This document shows positions 38,801 through 50,300 of a stretch of 64,000 nt of DNA, one piece after another. The position numbers and the translations under genes are program-made. The notes under the pieces were generated by a model. That model saw only the letters and a program-made list of their open reading frames with translations, ran no database searches and was not told the DNA's origin. Source of the stretch: Paraspadella gotoi (taxonomy: Eukaryota > Chaetognatha); the NCBI GenBank assembly GCA_051294375.1, contig CM119264.1:11445832-11509831 (forward strand), written 5' to 3'. Each line of letters starts with the position of its first letter. Within the stretch, counting starts at the first letter, position 1.

Positions 38801-39543
38801 TTCACTCGAGACCCGGTAACTCATTGAGTGAAAGCTCATTGTCACTATGTCCTGGGTTTCAATCCCCATTCGTGAATCGTGAGGACGGCCGTGAACCTTT
38901 TTGGGGGCGGAGCGACCCCCCAAGAATGGTTCCATACCCAGGATATTGCTGGTGAGTGGACTAAGATTAAGTTATAATAGTTCTATGTATTTTCTACGCA
39001 CCTACGAAATAAAGTGAAAATTCGTTAAAAGAGCTGAAACAAGGAAGGTCAGGGACCAAGTAATCCATCTTCAACCAATTCTTTACAGCCCTGGCCATCC
39101 ACTTGTTGAACTTGCTGCACCGCAAAGGGTACGCCCTCCTGTGTTCAGCCGACACCTCCGCCAAGTTCGCTCGCAACCAATACGGCGTCGATTATCCACT
39201 CGACGTTCACTCGTGGTTCTTCGTCACCAAGGAAGAGCGAGCGAGGCTAACGACGCCAGACGGAGGCGCCGCCAACGCGGTGGCGCCGGTCAGAAAATGC
39301 AAATCGACTTCGGAATTCAAAATCCCCGACTCGTAGAAAAAAAGTAGAAATTCCTTTTTTTTTTTCTTTTTGCAGAATCCGCATCTTACCATAGAGGCGC
39401 CGCCCGCTTACACGTATCAGCCGCCATCGCCCAACGCTTCGCCGGCCTCCTCACGCCCCTCGACTCCCACAGCCGAGTCGGACTCAGCCCCGCCCCCTGA
39501 TCCATACAGGGTGCCGCAGTCTCTCTACCCTTCGCTCCAATAA
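35873..39543 (+). CDS. Uncharacterised four-repeat protein with myristoylation-like start and PPxY tail, paralogue 1
   Basis: I do not recognise a named family. Exons: 35873-35951, 36017-36123, 36380-36503, 36586-36755, 36865-36969, 37392-37496, 37562-37711, 37945-38048, 38194-38406, 38596-38773, 39089-39288, 39376-39543. Total 1703 nt, one short of a whole number of codons (567 residues if one base is restored near 37712). MGASKS fits N-myristoylation. Four units of an amphipathic helix followed by GW or GY and a strand with Asp recur: LRLGRTGWVPLMSSDLRRMG, ALASLGWRLILNCNIRP, LMKIGWRVNSTVDCSRKD, LLHRKGYALLCSADTS. The tail is Pro-rich with a PPAY motif and ends VPQSLYPSLQ. Intron 8 has a GC donor (AAG/GCAACA). 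The same exon layout occurs at 47399. A soluble, membrane-tethered adaptor is a guess from the ends only. Confidence 0.75.
38049..38193 (+). other. GC-AG intron of paralogue 1
   Basis: The donor is AAG/GCAACA and the acceptor TACTCGCAG. The other paralogue has a normal AAGAG/GTAAAC at the same codon (SEQE-ESFY), which fixes the border here (SEQK-EDFY). Confidence 0.75.
38805..38985 (+). mobile_element. Possible tRNA-derived SINE
   Basis: In intron 10 of paralogue 1. The segment CCCGGTAACTCATTGAGTGAAAGCTC ... CCTGGGTTTCAATCCCCATTCGTGA resembles a decayed tRNA, with a box-B-like GGGTTTCAATCCCC. It is followed by a GGGGGCGGAGCGACCCCCC hairpin and an AT-rich end. No second copy is seen in this window, so the call rests on form only. 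Confidence 0.35.
39289..39375 (+). other. Final intron of paralogue 1 with a retained-intron stop
   Basis: The donor CCG/GTCAGA is weak. If the intron is retained, the frame runs to a TAG at 39334-39336 and gives a protein without the PPAY tail. Splicing at phase 0 joins to NPHLTIEAPPAYTYQPP, as in the other paralogue. Confidence 0.5.
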
Positions 39544-39812
39544 GAGAAGAACTAAAATAATGTATTAATAGCGTTGTAGAACCTTGGGCAAAGTGACCGT
39601 GGGGAATGACCGACTCTGAGAAAGAGGAGAGAGGAAGGGTTTAGAGAGAGAGACCGGTCGTAAGTCGCCTCAGCATTATGATTATATGTATTTTATCCTT
39701 TACAATTCTTTAACTTAAAAGGCTTTGGAGTTTGGCTTTGGATTCTACTGGTACTTTATCTCCTATTACTGTAGTACATAATTTCAAATATTTTTCATGA
39801 AATTGTTCCAAA

Positions 39813-39818
39813 AATAAA
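39813..39818 (+). promoter_or_regulatory. Poly(A) signal of paralogue 1
   Basis: AATAAA about 270 bases after the stop codon, just before a dispersed repeat. Confidence 0.5.
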
Positions 39819-39820
39819 AA

Positions 39821-39960
39821 GCTATTTTGCCCAGGACTTTGGACAGGCTATGCGTATTGCCTAAGTTGGGTTAAGACCATCCATCTTATTGAATGAATTG
39901 AAGTCTTAAATGATCAAAACAATTTCAATCAAGACCCCTCTTTCTTTCCACTTAATTTGC
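39821..39960. repeat. Dispersed repeat family D, copy 2
   Basis: AAGCTATTTTGCCCAGGACTTTGGACAGGCT at the start and TTTCAATCAAGACCCCTC later match the copy at 12123 in order and orientation. Confidence 0.5.
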
Positions 39961-40338
39961 CTTCGCTCACTTAAAAAAGATTAGCCGAGATTCATAGTCC
40001 GCGGATAAAAGTACATAGCTCTTGAGAGAGAGAGAGAGAGACATTAACATTTTTGTCGTCATCGCCCCTTTAAGTTTAAGTTTTCGTCGTTTAGGCTTTA
40101 GCAGTCGGTTGGAATATAACTACGTACTAACTTGAAAGTCAAAAAGAAATAAAAGTTTTGAAATAAAATTACTAAAAAAAAAATATCGGTGTCAAAATTT
40201 TTATTTCTAAAATTTACAATAATAATAAGCGGACCAAAAGTCCAAATCGAATTCATCTACGTACTAATAGATTTCGAACAAGTATAATTTATGAGCAGAC
40301 TCTAGTCTAGAGCCGAAGTCGAATCCGCTCACCGCGAA

Positions 40339-42777
40339 ATGGCTGCAGGTCACTCTTGGTCGACCGTTCTGTATTTCTGGTTTCATTTCTTCGTCTTCCT
40401 TCCACTTTTTCATTTCTTCGATTTTTGCCACCGTGTCTCCTCAACATTCAACTCGGCCGTGGACGACGACCTCATTGACGTTCGAAGGATCCTCTGGTGT
40501 CACAACCTCAGAGTCGGACTTGGCGACGCCTTCGAGAACGTCGTCCACGTTCACGCTCGTTACGAGCGCGCGCGTGAATTCGCGTGGAAAGATCCCGACG
40601 TCCACTTGTTCCATCTTTCTGAAAAGGGCGCCATTTTTATTCGGACCACGAAAGGTGAGGAAGATTTAAAAAGGAAGTCTGAATAATTTGACTGAACAGT
40701 GCTGTTTCGTCCAAATTATTCAGTGTTCAGTAGAGTGGAGCACTTTTTTGAGTGAAGAAACAAGGATATTTAGACGTGAGATCGTATGCTTAACGGGTAC
40801 AAAAATTTTTTTGCTTATATTGTTTGGGGAACACGAACAGTATCATTAATTCTAATATTTTTATAGTAATATCCTTATAAAATAATAAATTTTCAAAATG
40901 GATAATTTTTATATTGGTTGTACGTACTAATTTCATAAGTTATTAAAAATTCAAATCTCTTCTGCGTCAAAAACGAAAAAAGAGGTCAAAATTCTTTACT
41001 TTTTTACTCTCTATAGTAGAAACTATAATATGAAGATAGCAGCTGTATCCTAAAAATATCATTAAACATATTTTACAAAAGTTTTTCAGTTTTTTCCTGC
41101 GAATCCTGTTCTTGTTCTTAAAATTGAAAAAGTATGATTTTAAAATTTTATTATTTTTTAAGGACTTTACTAAAGTATAAAGAAAATTTAATTCATGGTA
41201 CTGTTATGCAAATTTTTTTGAAAAAGGTTTTAATTCTTTTTTATTACATATACAAGCTATATATTACAAAGGCAACAAAAAAAACAGCCGCCACAGCTCC
41301 ATCGCTCAATCATTTCATCGTTCGATCGTTCAGTGTTTAGATCAGTTTTAATCTTTTATTACTCTCAAGGTGTCGACATCTACAGCTCCAGCGTGAGTCC
41401 CTTTTGTTTTATTTCACTCGTGGAACACGCCGAGGAGTTCGGACTCGTACCTCTAGAGGTCTTTCGCCGAATCGCGTCCGACGAAACCGAAAAACTGTCA
41501 GCCGCCAAAGATCAAAATGGAGCACCAGGGAAAAATAGGTTGTCTTTGGAAAACAAAAAGGTGATCCTCATAGGCTCAGTGGCCCGCAGCGGCAGCACCC
41601 TAATCCTCCAGCACTTCGAGGACCTCCGCGGTTGTCAGGCGATAAGCGAACCTCCGGCATTCATCAATCTCGCCGCTATGACAGTCTCCGATGCTTCCAG
41701 GACGAACCTCTTCCGACACGTGCTCTTTTTCGTTGCAAAGGCCCTCTATCGGCGGCCGGACGTCGAAATTGTCGCCATCAAACTACCCGTGCCGACGCCG
41801 TGGATCTTGGCGGACGCGATAAGAGAGAGGAAGGCGTTCCCGTTCGACGCACGTTTCCTTTTTACTTACAGAAATCCCGTGCCGATGATGAATTCCTGGT
41901 TAAGACTAGAGACTGAAATCCATTCGGATCCGCAGGTTCGCACCCTCTGGCGTCCTGTTTGTCTATCTGTCTGTCTCTTACTTGATCATTCTCCACCAGG
42001 GATACGCAAAGCAGCTTCCGATCATCGGCCGTTTCTTTCCTGACTCCTACGGTTTCCGCATTGGCGTCGCGATGCCAAGTCTCGCCATTTCCGGTTTGAG
42101 ACGCGTCGTGGGGGACGCTTACTGGCGCTACCGATTCGCGTGGTGGACGAGCGAATTGATGTTGGAACCAGACAAGGAATTCTTAACGACGACTTCCGAT
42201 GGTCGAAAGGTGGTAGTGCATTGTTTCTTTAGGTCGCCTGTTTTTTTTGTCTTGAACAATAGAAAAAGAACTGCGCAGAAAGCTTTTAATTTAGGTTAAG
42301 AAAAAAGAAGATATTAGTTACATCAATACCCGTTTCCAGGCGTCGGTGGGATCGAACTCTTTGACGGGTCACTTCTTTGCTTTCTACATGGCACCTATGT
42401 TGACGATGATGGAACTGCTTAAGAGCGATGAGTTTCAGAATGTGATTCTGCCTATACGCTACGAGGTCCTGACGACGATGCCAGAGATGTGGACGACGAA
42501 GATGTTGCCCTTTTGCGGGATCGCTGCTGCGGCGGCGTCTGCGGCGGGGTCTGCGGCGGCGTCCTCGGCGATACAGAGGGATTCTCAACGCGAAAGCAAG
42601 TACAGCCAAATACGGATGTCTTCCCATGCGACGAAGTTGCTGCCCGAAGATATTGAGAAGCTCGACGAAGTCGTCAGGGCTGCCGGGTTCGCCCAAGGGT
42701 TGAGAGCCTTGGAACGTGATTTCTTGAGAAGTGGTGGCTCGCCTTTGGCGCGCAAAAAAGTCGCGTTTGAAATATAG
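40339..42777 (+). CDS. Membrane-anchored PAPS-dependent sulfotransferase-like protein
   Basis: It would transfer sulfate from PAPS to an unknown acceptor, probably in the Golgi lumen. Four exons (40339-40654, 41370-41935, 42000-42209, 42340-42777) give 509 residues in frame. A short N-terminus precedes a strongly hydrophobic segment (residues about 8-33, VLYFWFHFFVFLPLFHFFDF), fitting a type II signal anchor. The 5'-phosphosulfate loop is VILIGSVARSGSTLIL (about 170-185). The second PAPS-contact region is FLFTYRNPVPMMNSW (about 268-282). A low-complexity Ala/Ser insert (about 420-440) lies near the C-terminus. It is longer than classic sulfotransferases, and I cannot name a subfamily or substrate. 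It sits between two paralogues of an unrelated family. Confidence 0.7.
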
Positions 42778-42995
42778 TCGAAACTTTTTCGAGAGACTAG
42801 CTAATTTTTTATACGTAGGGTTTCGTATAATTTACAACTATCCGAAATATCTAGTCTCAAAAGATTGAGTAAGATATATTGTTGTTACAACCATAAATAC
42901 ATCTTTTTAATGAAACATGATTTTTTGTCACTGCACCGGTGCAGAGATGCTCGTTACTTCCATGTATTTCTAACGTAGGTCGCAATAATACGTAA

Positions 42996-43225
42996 TAGTA
43001 TGGCAACAGCAGGGATGCCTGAGATGCCCATAAGGATCTCACTGTTGGCTTGAGGGGCTGCCGACCCTCAGTGACGACTCCAGTCACTGGCGCGTTTACC
43101 CTAGGTCGGTCTCGCTTTGCCAGTACAGGGAAGTCGTTAGGACTGTGGACGGATCACAACGCTGAGCCAATTGGATTTACTGAATGATGGTGGATGTGAG
43201 GCGATGTGAATCGTTGTCGCAAAAC
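42996..43225 (+). repeat. Dispersed repeat family C, copy 1
   Basis: It starts TATGGCAACAGCAGGGATGCCTGAGATGCC and includes TCAGTGACGACTCCAGTCACTGGCGCGTTTACCCTAGG, GTCGCTTTGCCA-type sequence, AGGACTGTGGACGGA and GATGTGAGGCGATGTGAATC. The same blocks in order occur at 61832-62085 in an intron of the heat-shock gene. SINE-sized, no coding potential. Confidence 0.7.
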
Positions 43226-43372
43226 TGAAATTATGGTCTAAACTAAAGATTAATACTTTCTAATAAGGTGCTTCTATTAAAAGTAACCTAAAAATGTATA
43301 AGTATAAAATGAATGAATTATATTTATTATATAGATACATAATTATACATACATATATACATTACATATATA

Positions 43373-43605
43373 ACCAGTAAAGCGTAGCAAAATATTAAAA
43401 TTAAATAGAATGAAAATTCGAATAGTAGATCACGAACATTTTTAATTAAAAAAAGTTAATTTTTATTTTTCAATTTTCGCATACGCCTATATTTATAAAA
43501 AGTACTCACCATAGAAAATGTTAAAATTGTAAAATGTTTTTTTCTTATTTTTAAAAGCAGATTAGAATTCCTGACGAAAAGTTAATTAAAGGAAATATAA
43601 CTCTT
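43373..43605 (+). repeat. Dispersed repeat family B, copy 2
   Basis: CCAGTAAAGCGTAG at the start, TATATTTATAAAAAGTACTCACC in the middle and AAAAGCAGATTAGAATTCC at the end, as in copy 1 at 4.06 kb. Confidence 0.55.
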
Positions 43606-43887
43606 TTTAAAAAAATATTTTAATTAAGTGGGTCAAAATCCTAAAAAAATATTATTATTAACATATATCTATTAGAAAACTAGGACAGATAGTAATCTAA
43701 CCTTGTGTTGTATAGATGCTCCCTCTATTTCCAGAAGACAACACTGACTTCCCCTTCCCAAATTGAATTATTAGATAAATAAAACATTTTTAAGAAAGAA
43801 AGCAATATATATTTGATTAAATAATAAGATTAAATACTAAATCCTTCATAAAAAAATCTTAAAAGCATAAGGAATCGAGCCTACTTT

Positions 43888-44105
43888 TGATGATAACCAA
43901 ATATTGATGCGATGATAACCAAATATTGATGCGATGATAACCAATAATTGATGCGATGATAATAAAATAACTGATGTGATGATAATCAAATGATTGATGC
44001 GATGATAGTCATTCATTGATGTGATGATAATCATTCATTGATATGATGATAATCATTCATTGATGCGATGATAGTCATTCATTGACGCGATGAGTCATTC
44101 ATCGT
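43888..44105. repeat. 22-base minisatellite
   Basis: About ten tandem units of the form GATGATAACCAAATATTGATGC, grading into GATGATAATCATTCATTGATGC. The gradual change along the array suggests stepwise unit duplication. Confidence 0.85.
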
Positions 44106-44133
44106 AAATAAAACAACAAATGCGTGTATGAAT

Positions 44134-44141
<8 letters not shown>

Positions 44142-44180
<39 letters not shown>
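44142..44180. repeat. (GA)n microsatellite
   Basis: A pure GA array directly after the minisatellite. Confidence 0.9.
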
Positions 44181-44183
<3 letters not shown>

Positions 44184-44739
44184 TGAGAGAGGCTGGTCAG
44201 TTTTTCACTCTCGTTTATATAAAGTATAATCAGAAGCTGGACCGCCCTGCAGAGCTGAACTCGTTTTTCGACGTATCTGAGTAGGGACGAACTCTTTTCC
44301 TTTCCTTTGAATGAAATTTTAGATTGTTCTTTTTTTTAAGAAGAAACCAGACCGAGGTCAAATTTCATATTTGCATATTTAACTAATTTATAAATATTTA
44401 TCCCAACTCAAATAATTATTATTTTAAAAAAGAATAAAAATGATTAAATATATACACTAAAAAAAATTTACAATTTTAAAATTGTAAAAATTATTAGAAT
44501 AACAAAAAAAGTAATGTTTAATTTGACAATATCTCTCTTCTCAACTCCTATTTTAGATATAATTTGCCAATAGTGGGCCGACCGGTCCAAAGTTACAGTA
44601 ATAAACAAAAACAAAAAAAATTTTTTTGTTAGAAAGTTATATATGTAATTAAATTAATCCGCGCAATTGCCGGACATATAGCAGCTATATGTACAGCAGC
44701 AAGCTGATGTACATGTGACATTGCCTGCATTATAAGTTA

Positions 44740-44886
44740 TTTTCCTTTTTTCTAAAAGGAATTCATGAAAATCTCGGATGTAAATTTGGGATTTTTGTAT
44801 AGAGAAAAAAAAATAAATGGCGATAATAAAAGTTTTTAGAAGGAAAAAAATAATAAGAATTTTTCAAAAAACGAACGGTCGTACAT

Positions 44887-44924
<38 letters not shown>

Positions 44925-45116
44925 TGAAAAAAAAGTGACTAAAAATTTTTTTTTTGTAAAAAAAAAAAAGAGAGAAGAGAGAGAGAGATAGAGAGAGCCG
45001 GAACTCGTTTACTCGTCGCGCAGTGACGGAGGTAAAAAAAAGGTGACTAAAAATTATTTTTGTACAAAAAAAAGAGATAGAAAGAGAGAAAGAGAGAGAG
45101 AGACAGATAGAGAGAA

Positions 45117-45159
<43 letters not shown>

Positions 45160-45220
45160 AACACGTGTTTACTCGTTTACAAGTGAATAAATTTTTTTTT
45201 GTAAAAAAAAAAAAGAGAGA

Positions 45221-45269
<49 letters not shown>

Positions 45270-45270
45270 C

Positions 45271-45311
<41 letters not shown>

Positions 45312-45656
45312 TTTTTCCGCCAACGATACGCAATATTAGGTCACTCTTGTTTATATCGGCGTGATCTCGGTCAAGTTGATTTTTTTTATACACGTAACGC
45401 GTTATTAGGTCATGTTCCTCGACATTGTTTACTCGTTGCCCTGCAACGGCCACGAAATCCAGGTGAAGTTAGTTATTCTTCACATTTTCTCAAAAAATCC
45501 ACGAAAATCTCAGATGTAAATTTGGGATTTTGTATTGAGAAAGAAGCGCGGAATAAATGGCGATAATAAAAGTTTTTAGAAGGAAAGAAATAATAAGAAT
45601 TTTTCAAAAAACGGTGGTAAAACAAAGTGAATAATTTTTTTTTGTAAAAAAAAAAA

Positions 45657-45710
<54 letters not shown>

Positions 45711-45930
45711 GGAGGGAGACGGAGGGAGAGAGAGAGAGAGCCTGAACTCGTTTTTTTTAAACGATTCAGAAAAGGCAGCGCCTGATCAAATATATATGTT
45801 TTTAGAAAGAAAAAAATAATCAGAATTTTTCAAAAAACGAACGATCACGCAAGAGATCGCACACAAAGAGAGACAGAGAGAAACTGAACTCGTTTTTAAA
45901 CGATTCAGAAAAGGCAGCGCCTAAAAAATA
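44740..45930. repeat. GA-rich complex satellite with about 740-base higher-order period
   Basis: The block GAAAATCTC-GATGTAAATTTGGGATTTTTGTAT...AATGGCGATAATAAAAGTTTTTAGAAGGAAA occurs at about 44760 and again at about 45498. AATAATAAGAATTTTTCAAAAAACGAACG occurs at about 44850, 45590 and 45818. Between them, sub-units of TTTTTTTTGTAAAAAAAAAAA(GA)n...GAACTCGTTTACTCG repeat at about 44935, 45055, 45180 and 45630. AAACGATTCAGAAAAGGCAGCGCCT occurs at about 45760 and 45899. Confidence 0.8.
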
Positions 45931-46684
45931 ATATATATAATTAAAAAATAAATAAAAGAAAGGCAAAAAATGTTACAATGGTTTACAATTGGAAACTTTT
46001 CCAATTTTTTCCAATCGCAGCTTGTAAAAGATTTTATTTTTATTTGTATTAAAATTAAGATATAGCTTCTCATTAAAAAAATCCTTTGAGTTCCCATTTT
46101 TATTAAAAATTTAAAAAAAATTTTTTGAATTTCATCTTCAATATTATATACTGCAATATGTAAATTAGCTTAAAGCATTTCTATATACTAATTTGGATAT
46201 TATAATGAGTACTATAATCTCATTTGCATATTGCAGTAAATCATAATGAAGTGGAAATTCAAACAAAAATATTAAATCCAAATGTAATATGAAAATATCA
46301 CAGCTATTTCAAGATGAAAAGCCATATCTAAATTTTTAACTTACTATGATCGCACACTTTTGTAAAACTTTATCATAATTCATAATAATTTTTATTTTAA
46401 AAAAAACGGTAAGTCACAGCCAAACCTATAAAAGCGTAGTAGTTTTTATATATGAAAACAGCGTGACCACGACGACGACGACGACGACGTCACAAAGAAG
46501 CAACCCTAAAACATTATAGAGCCTGACCCGGCTTCGCCGGTCAAGGCTCGATAAAAATATAAAAATAGAAAATAGTGAAACAAGTAATTTGCAAATTTTC
46601 ATAATAAAATTTTAGTATAAAAAATATAGTTTTTTGGCTAACTAAATAAAATAATTTTTTATTAAGACTTATATTTTCGTATAT

Positions 46685-46800
46685 CAACTTTTTATAAGGA
46701 ATTCGAATCTGCTTTCAAAACTAAGAAAAAAATTATTTTAAAATTTTCTTTGGTGAGCCTTAATATACATTATATATACATTTTAAAATGTGTACATCTT
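46685..46800 (-). repeat. Dispersed repeat family B, copy 3 (inverted, partial)
   Basis: Read on the minus strand: GGCTCACCAAAGAAAATTTTAAAATAATTTTTTTCTTAGTTTTGAAAGCAGATTCGAATTCC. This closely matches the end of copy 2. Confidence 0.6.
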
Positions 46801-47398
46801 TAATGATAACTTTTAACCGGACCCAATGCAACTGTTATACTAATAAAATGTTTTCACTAATTATTTGGACAAACGTTGAACCTTCTCTTTTCTTGTTTTG
46901 ACAACAAACAAAGAGACGAACTACAGCAGGATCCGCAGCTGCTGCGCGCTTCTCCCGGGAAAAGCCTGGTAACGCAACCAACCCGACGCATCTATATTTA
47001 ATATGAAATCAATAGTCCTTTGAAATGCTTTGCCTAAACAAATAGAGAGAAAATTGATTGTCTGGTTAAGTCCGTTTTGAAAATTCGATGAAGCAGTCCG
47101 ATTTCAGGATCTGGAACTCCCTGTGTGGCAACAGATTCCTGGCACGAAGATTCTGTGCTTTGCACGAACAAAAAAAAAACTTGTTTGATTTCGAGAAAAA
47201 GTGAGTTAACAAACCTGCTCCGGTGATCATGCAAAAAAACAAATTCGCTTTATAGCATCTGTAAATTACATAGCACCCAAATAAATACTTCTTTAAAAAA
47301 TTTAAACGCACGCTACTTACAAATAGAATTTATAAATGATTCACCTCTTAGAATCAGGCTAAAATCATTACAATTAACGACTTAATTATTTTATAAAA

Positions 47399-50300
47399 AT
47401 GGGGAACGATTCTTCAACTCCGATTCCTCACCCGCCATCGGATGGACTTCCGTTTTTTTCAATATCTTTTACGGGAACAAATTGTAAGTGTTTAATAATG
47501 TGAATTCTTTTTTTTTTTACTCTTTTTTAAAGTTATCTAAAAAAAGAGGAAGAGAAAGTATAATACTAATTGCATCATTATAGTCAAATTAAGCTATTTA
47601 TTTAATTTTTTTCTTCTTTCAAGTATGAAAAAACTACATCGATGAATCCATAAAAGAAATATCAGTTTCGAATTTAAAAATATTTTACCATATTCTAGTC
47701 CGCGATTCTCTCTATCTTCATTATTGTCGGCAATCGGAAATCGTGATTATTTTGGATTGCATCAGGAAAAATTATCCACCTGGAATCGATTCTCATGAAC
47801 CTAAGGTATTTACTTTTTTCTTTATTATTTAATTTACTTTAAAAAAAAAACCCTCTAAATGACAAAATTAATAGTTATTAAATCAATACTTAATAATAAA
47901 AAAGTAACGTCGCCGTCTAGGTCGAATACGGGTACAAAATCAAACTGAACTGGGCGCCTTTCGAACACGTCTTCGCGGGCGGAACTTCGGAATCCATTTG
48001 GGCGAGAAGATTTTTGGCCGAAATTTTCTTGAGATTAGGACGGAGGGGTGAGCACCCTCGGATTCCTGCGCTACGTTTAAACGTATTCAGCATTATTTTC
48101 AAATACAGGATGGGTCCCGCTAGTGTCTTCGGACTTGCGCCGAATCGGCGACACTGCCACCGTCTTTTTCCAATACAAACCAGAAATGGCAAAGGTTTTC
48201 GAAGACTCGCGGTCCGTCGCCGTCGTCGGCCTCCACGAATCCACGGAACTTCAGCTCATCAACGTCGACTCTGGATTAGTAAGAGCTTGCTTGTGCGGCC
48301 AGGATCTTGTGGAAAAGATCAAATTACGATTTGACGTGTTTGCTTGCTTGTGCGGCCAGGATCTTGTGGAGGAGATCTAATTACGATTTTACGGTTGTTT
48401 TTTTTTTAGGTTCAGCTTTTGTTTGATGTCGTGACTAAATCCTGGCACAAAAAAGTAACAATGAAGGACAAGATAACTGACAAGAAAAACAACTTCGATC
48501 CTATAACCATTCAGGTGTGGAACTTATTATTTTCTTGTTTGTCCAATTTCTGTTAACTGATAGATAATAGTTCGCCAACTCAGAGAAAATTTATTATTTG
48601 CTATTAGAGAAAATTACAAAGAAAATATATTGTGGCGCAAAACCATTTGATCTCAGGTGATGGATCTTGAAGGAAGTCCTTGGGGATATACCACTAACGA
48701 GGGTGAGGCCGTCCACGGCCGACTTGTCGTTCTCAGAATCATTGAAACAATGGCCACTCAGGTTGGTGGATGTACTTTTAAACACTTCAAGAAGAAAATT
48801 TTCCGAGTTTAGATAAGTAATTATAATATAATTATAAAAAATCTCATGACTTGGCCATCTGCTTACGAACAATAACTAAAGCAGATGAAGGGATTATATT
48901 CTTTTAACTTTCGCTCAGGGTTGGCGCCTCATCCTCAACTGCAACATTCGGCCGACGACGGATTCATTGTTCTTCGTGCAGGATCCTTGGGCAACGGCGA
49001 CGGATCATTGCGTTGGGGCCAACATGTTCGGCATGGGTCTTCACAAGATGGACGAATTCAGAATCGTCGGTAAAGAAATACAATTCAGTAAAATTAGTCA
49101 GTTGAGGTTCTGTTTGGTTTCCTCAATAATCCTCATAGAAGTTCATCTTAACTGTTCATTCATCTTTTAATAATAATATGTATGTTTTTGTTAATCCATT
49201 TTTTAGATCAGTTATTTTATTGAATGGTTTCAGGTCGTTTGCCCAATGACAACACTTGGCAACATTTGGTGGTAAATGCTTTGTCCAATGTCATCAAAAC
49301 ATATTGGCCTTGCGGGCTCAAACGATCAGAACAAGAGGTAAACTAATACAAACACCAATGCCTTTTTTTTACTATTAATTTAAAAAAAGGGAATATTTTT
49401 GAACTTCAGGAGAGCTTTTATGTTTTGGAAATGCATGGAACGCCGTGGTGGGCGGAGGGAACTGACGCCGTTCAAGCTCGTCTCATGTTTGCAAAGGTAC
49501 GTACAATAATTTTTTTTTTCATTTAATCGTATTTATTAATGCTTTTGTATTACGTACAGGTTCTTGAAGCTCTAATGTCTCTTGGTTGGATGGTTAAGTC
49601 CACCATCGATTGCTCACGAAAAGACAACGATAAAAACTCCTGCTTCTTTGAGAAATGCAATCCCATAAACGCGAGTGTGGTGGTAGTAAGTAACTATTTT
49701 TGGCATTTTTCATCTCACGAGAAGAACATGAAAAAGGACCTCATGATTTAGTTGAGCTTCAACGAGTCGGACAAGATTCGCGCCATCAACTGCCCCAAGG
49801 AACTGGTGGATAACATCGACAAGTCGATCAGAGAGCAATGGGTCGTTCAGCGTCGCCGACAGTACGGCGCCTCGGAAGAATGGAAGCTTGAAGGGTGTCC
49901 TTGGGACTGGGGACATTGGCAAAACAAAGGTTGGAGGCTTTTTTCGGCGAGAGATTTTCTGCGTAATATTTACTGATTGTTAAAATAAAAATCCTTTTTA
50001 AGCTCTTGCCGTCAACCTACTGTACATGCTGCACCAAAGCGGATACGTTATGCTGTGTTCGGTCGACACCTCGGCTAAGTACTATCACCAACACCACGGA
50101 CCTGACTACCCACTGGATGTGCACTCGTGGTACCTCATCTCGAAAGGGGCTCATTCTGCCCTTAAATCTCCTGGTGGAGCCGGCACAATGGCCACCGTTC
50201 CAGGTTTTCTACAGGTACAAAATATTCAAATTAAATATGTTTGGTTGTTTGTTAACGCATATATAACTTAAATTGACTATTCCTCTATTAATTTTTTACC

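Larger units (their letters stand above)
39544..40338. other. 3' untranslated and intergenic region
   Basis: AATAAA at 39813-39818, about 270 bases after the stop, is the likely poly(A) signal. Repeat family D copy 2 follows directly. A short GA run lies near 40026. No exon is visible before the sulfotransferase start. Confidence 0.6.
42778..47398. other. Repeat-rich intergenic region
   Basis: No gene is supported over 4.6 kb. It holds repeat family C, family B (two copies in opposite orientations), a 22-base minisatellite, a GA-rich complex satellite and a GACGAC run at about 46.47 kb. At about 46525 a short hairpin (CTGACCCGGCTTCGCCGGTCAAGG) stands out in AT-rich DNA. The open frame at 45165-45566 is RE-repeat translation of the satellite. 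The 47.03-47.31 kb minus-strand frames are not convincing. Confidence 0.6.

Noticed and set aside
43888-44105. CRISPR-like array
   Set aside because: Units are contiguous and drift gradually with no unique spacers, in a eukaryotic intergenic region; this is a minisatellite.
45165-45566. A 133-residue open frame beginning with Arg-Glu repeats
   Set aside because: It lies in the GA-rich satellite, and the non-repeat part is duplicated satellite sequence.
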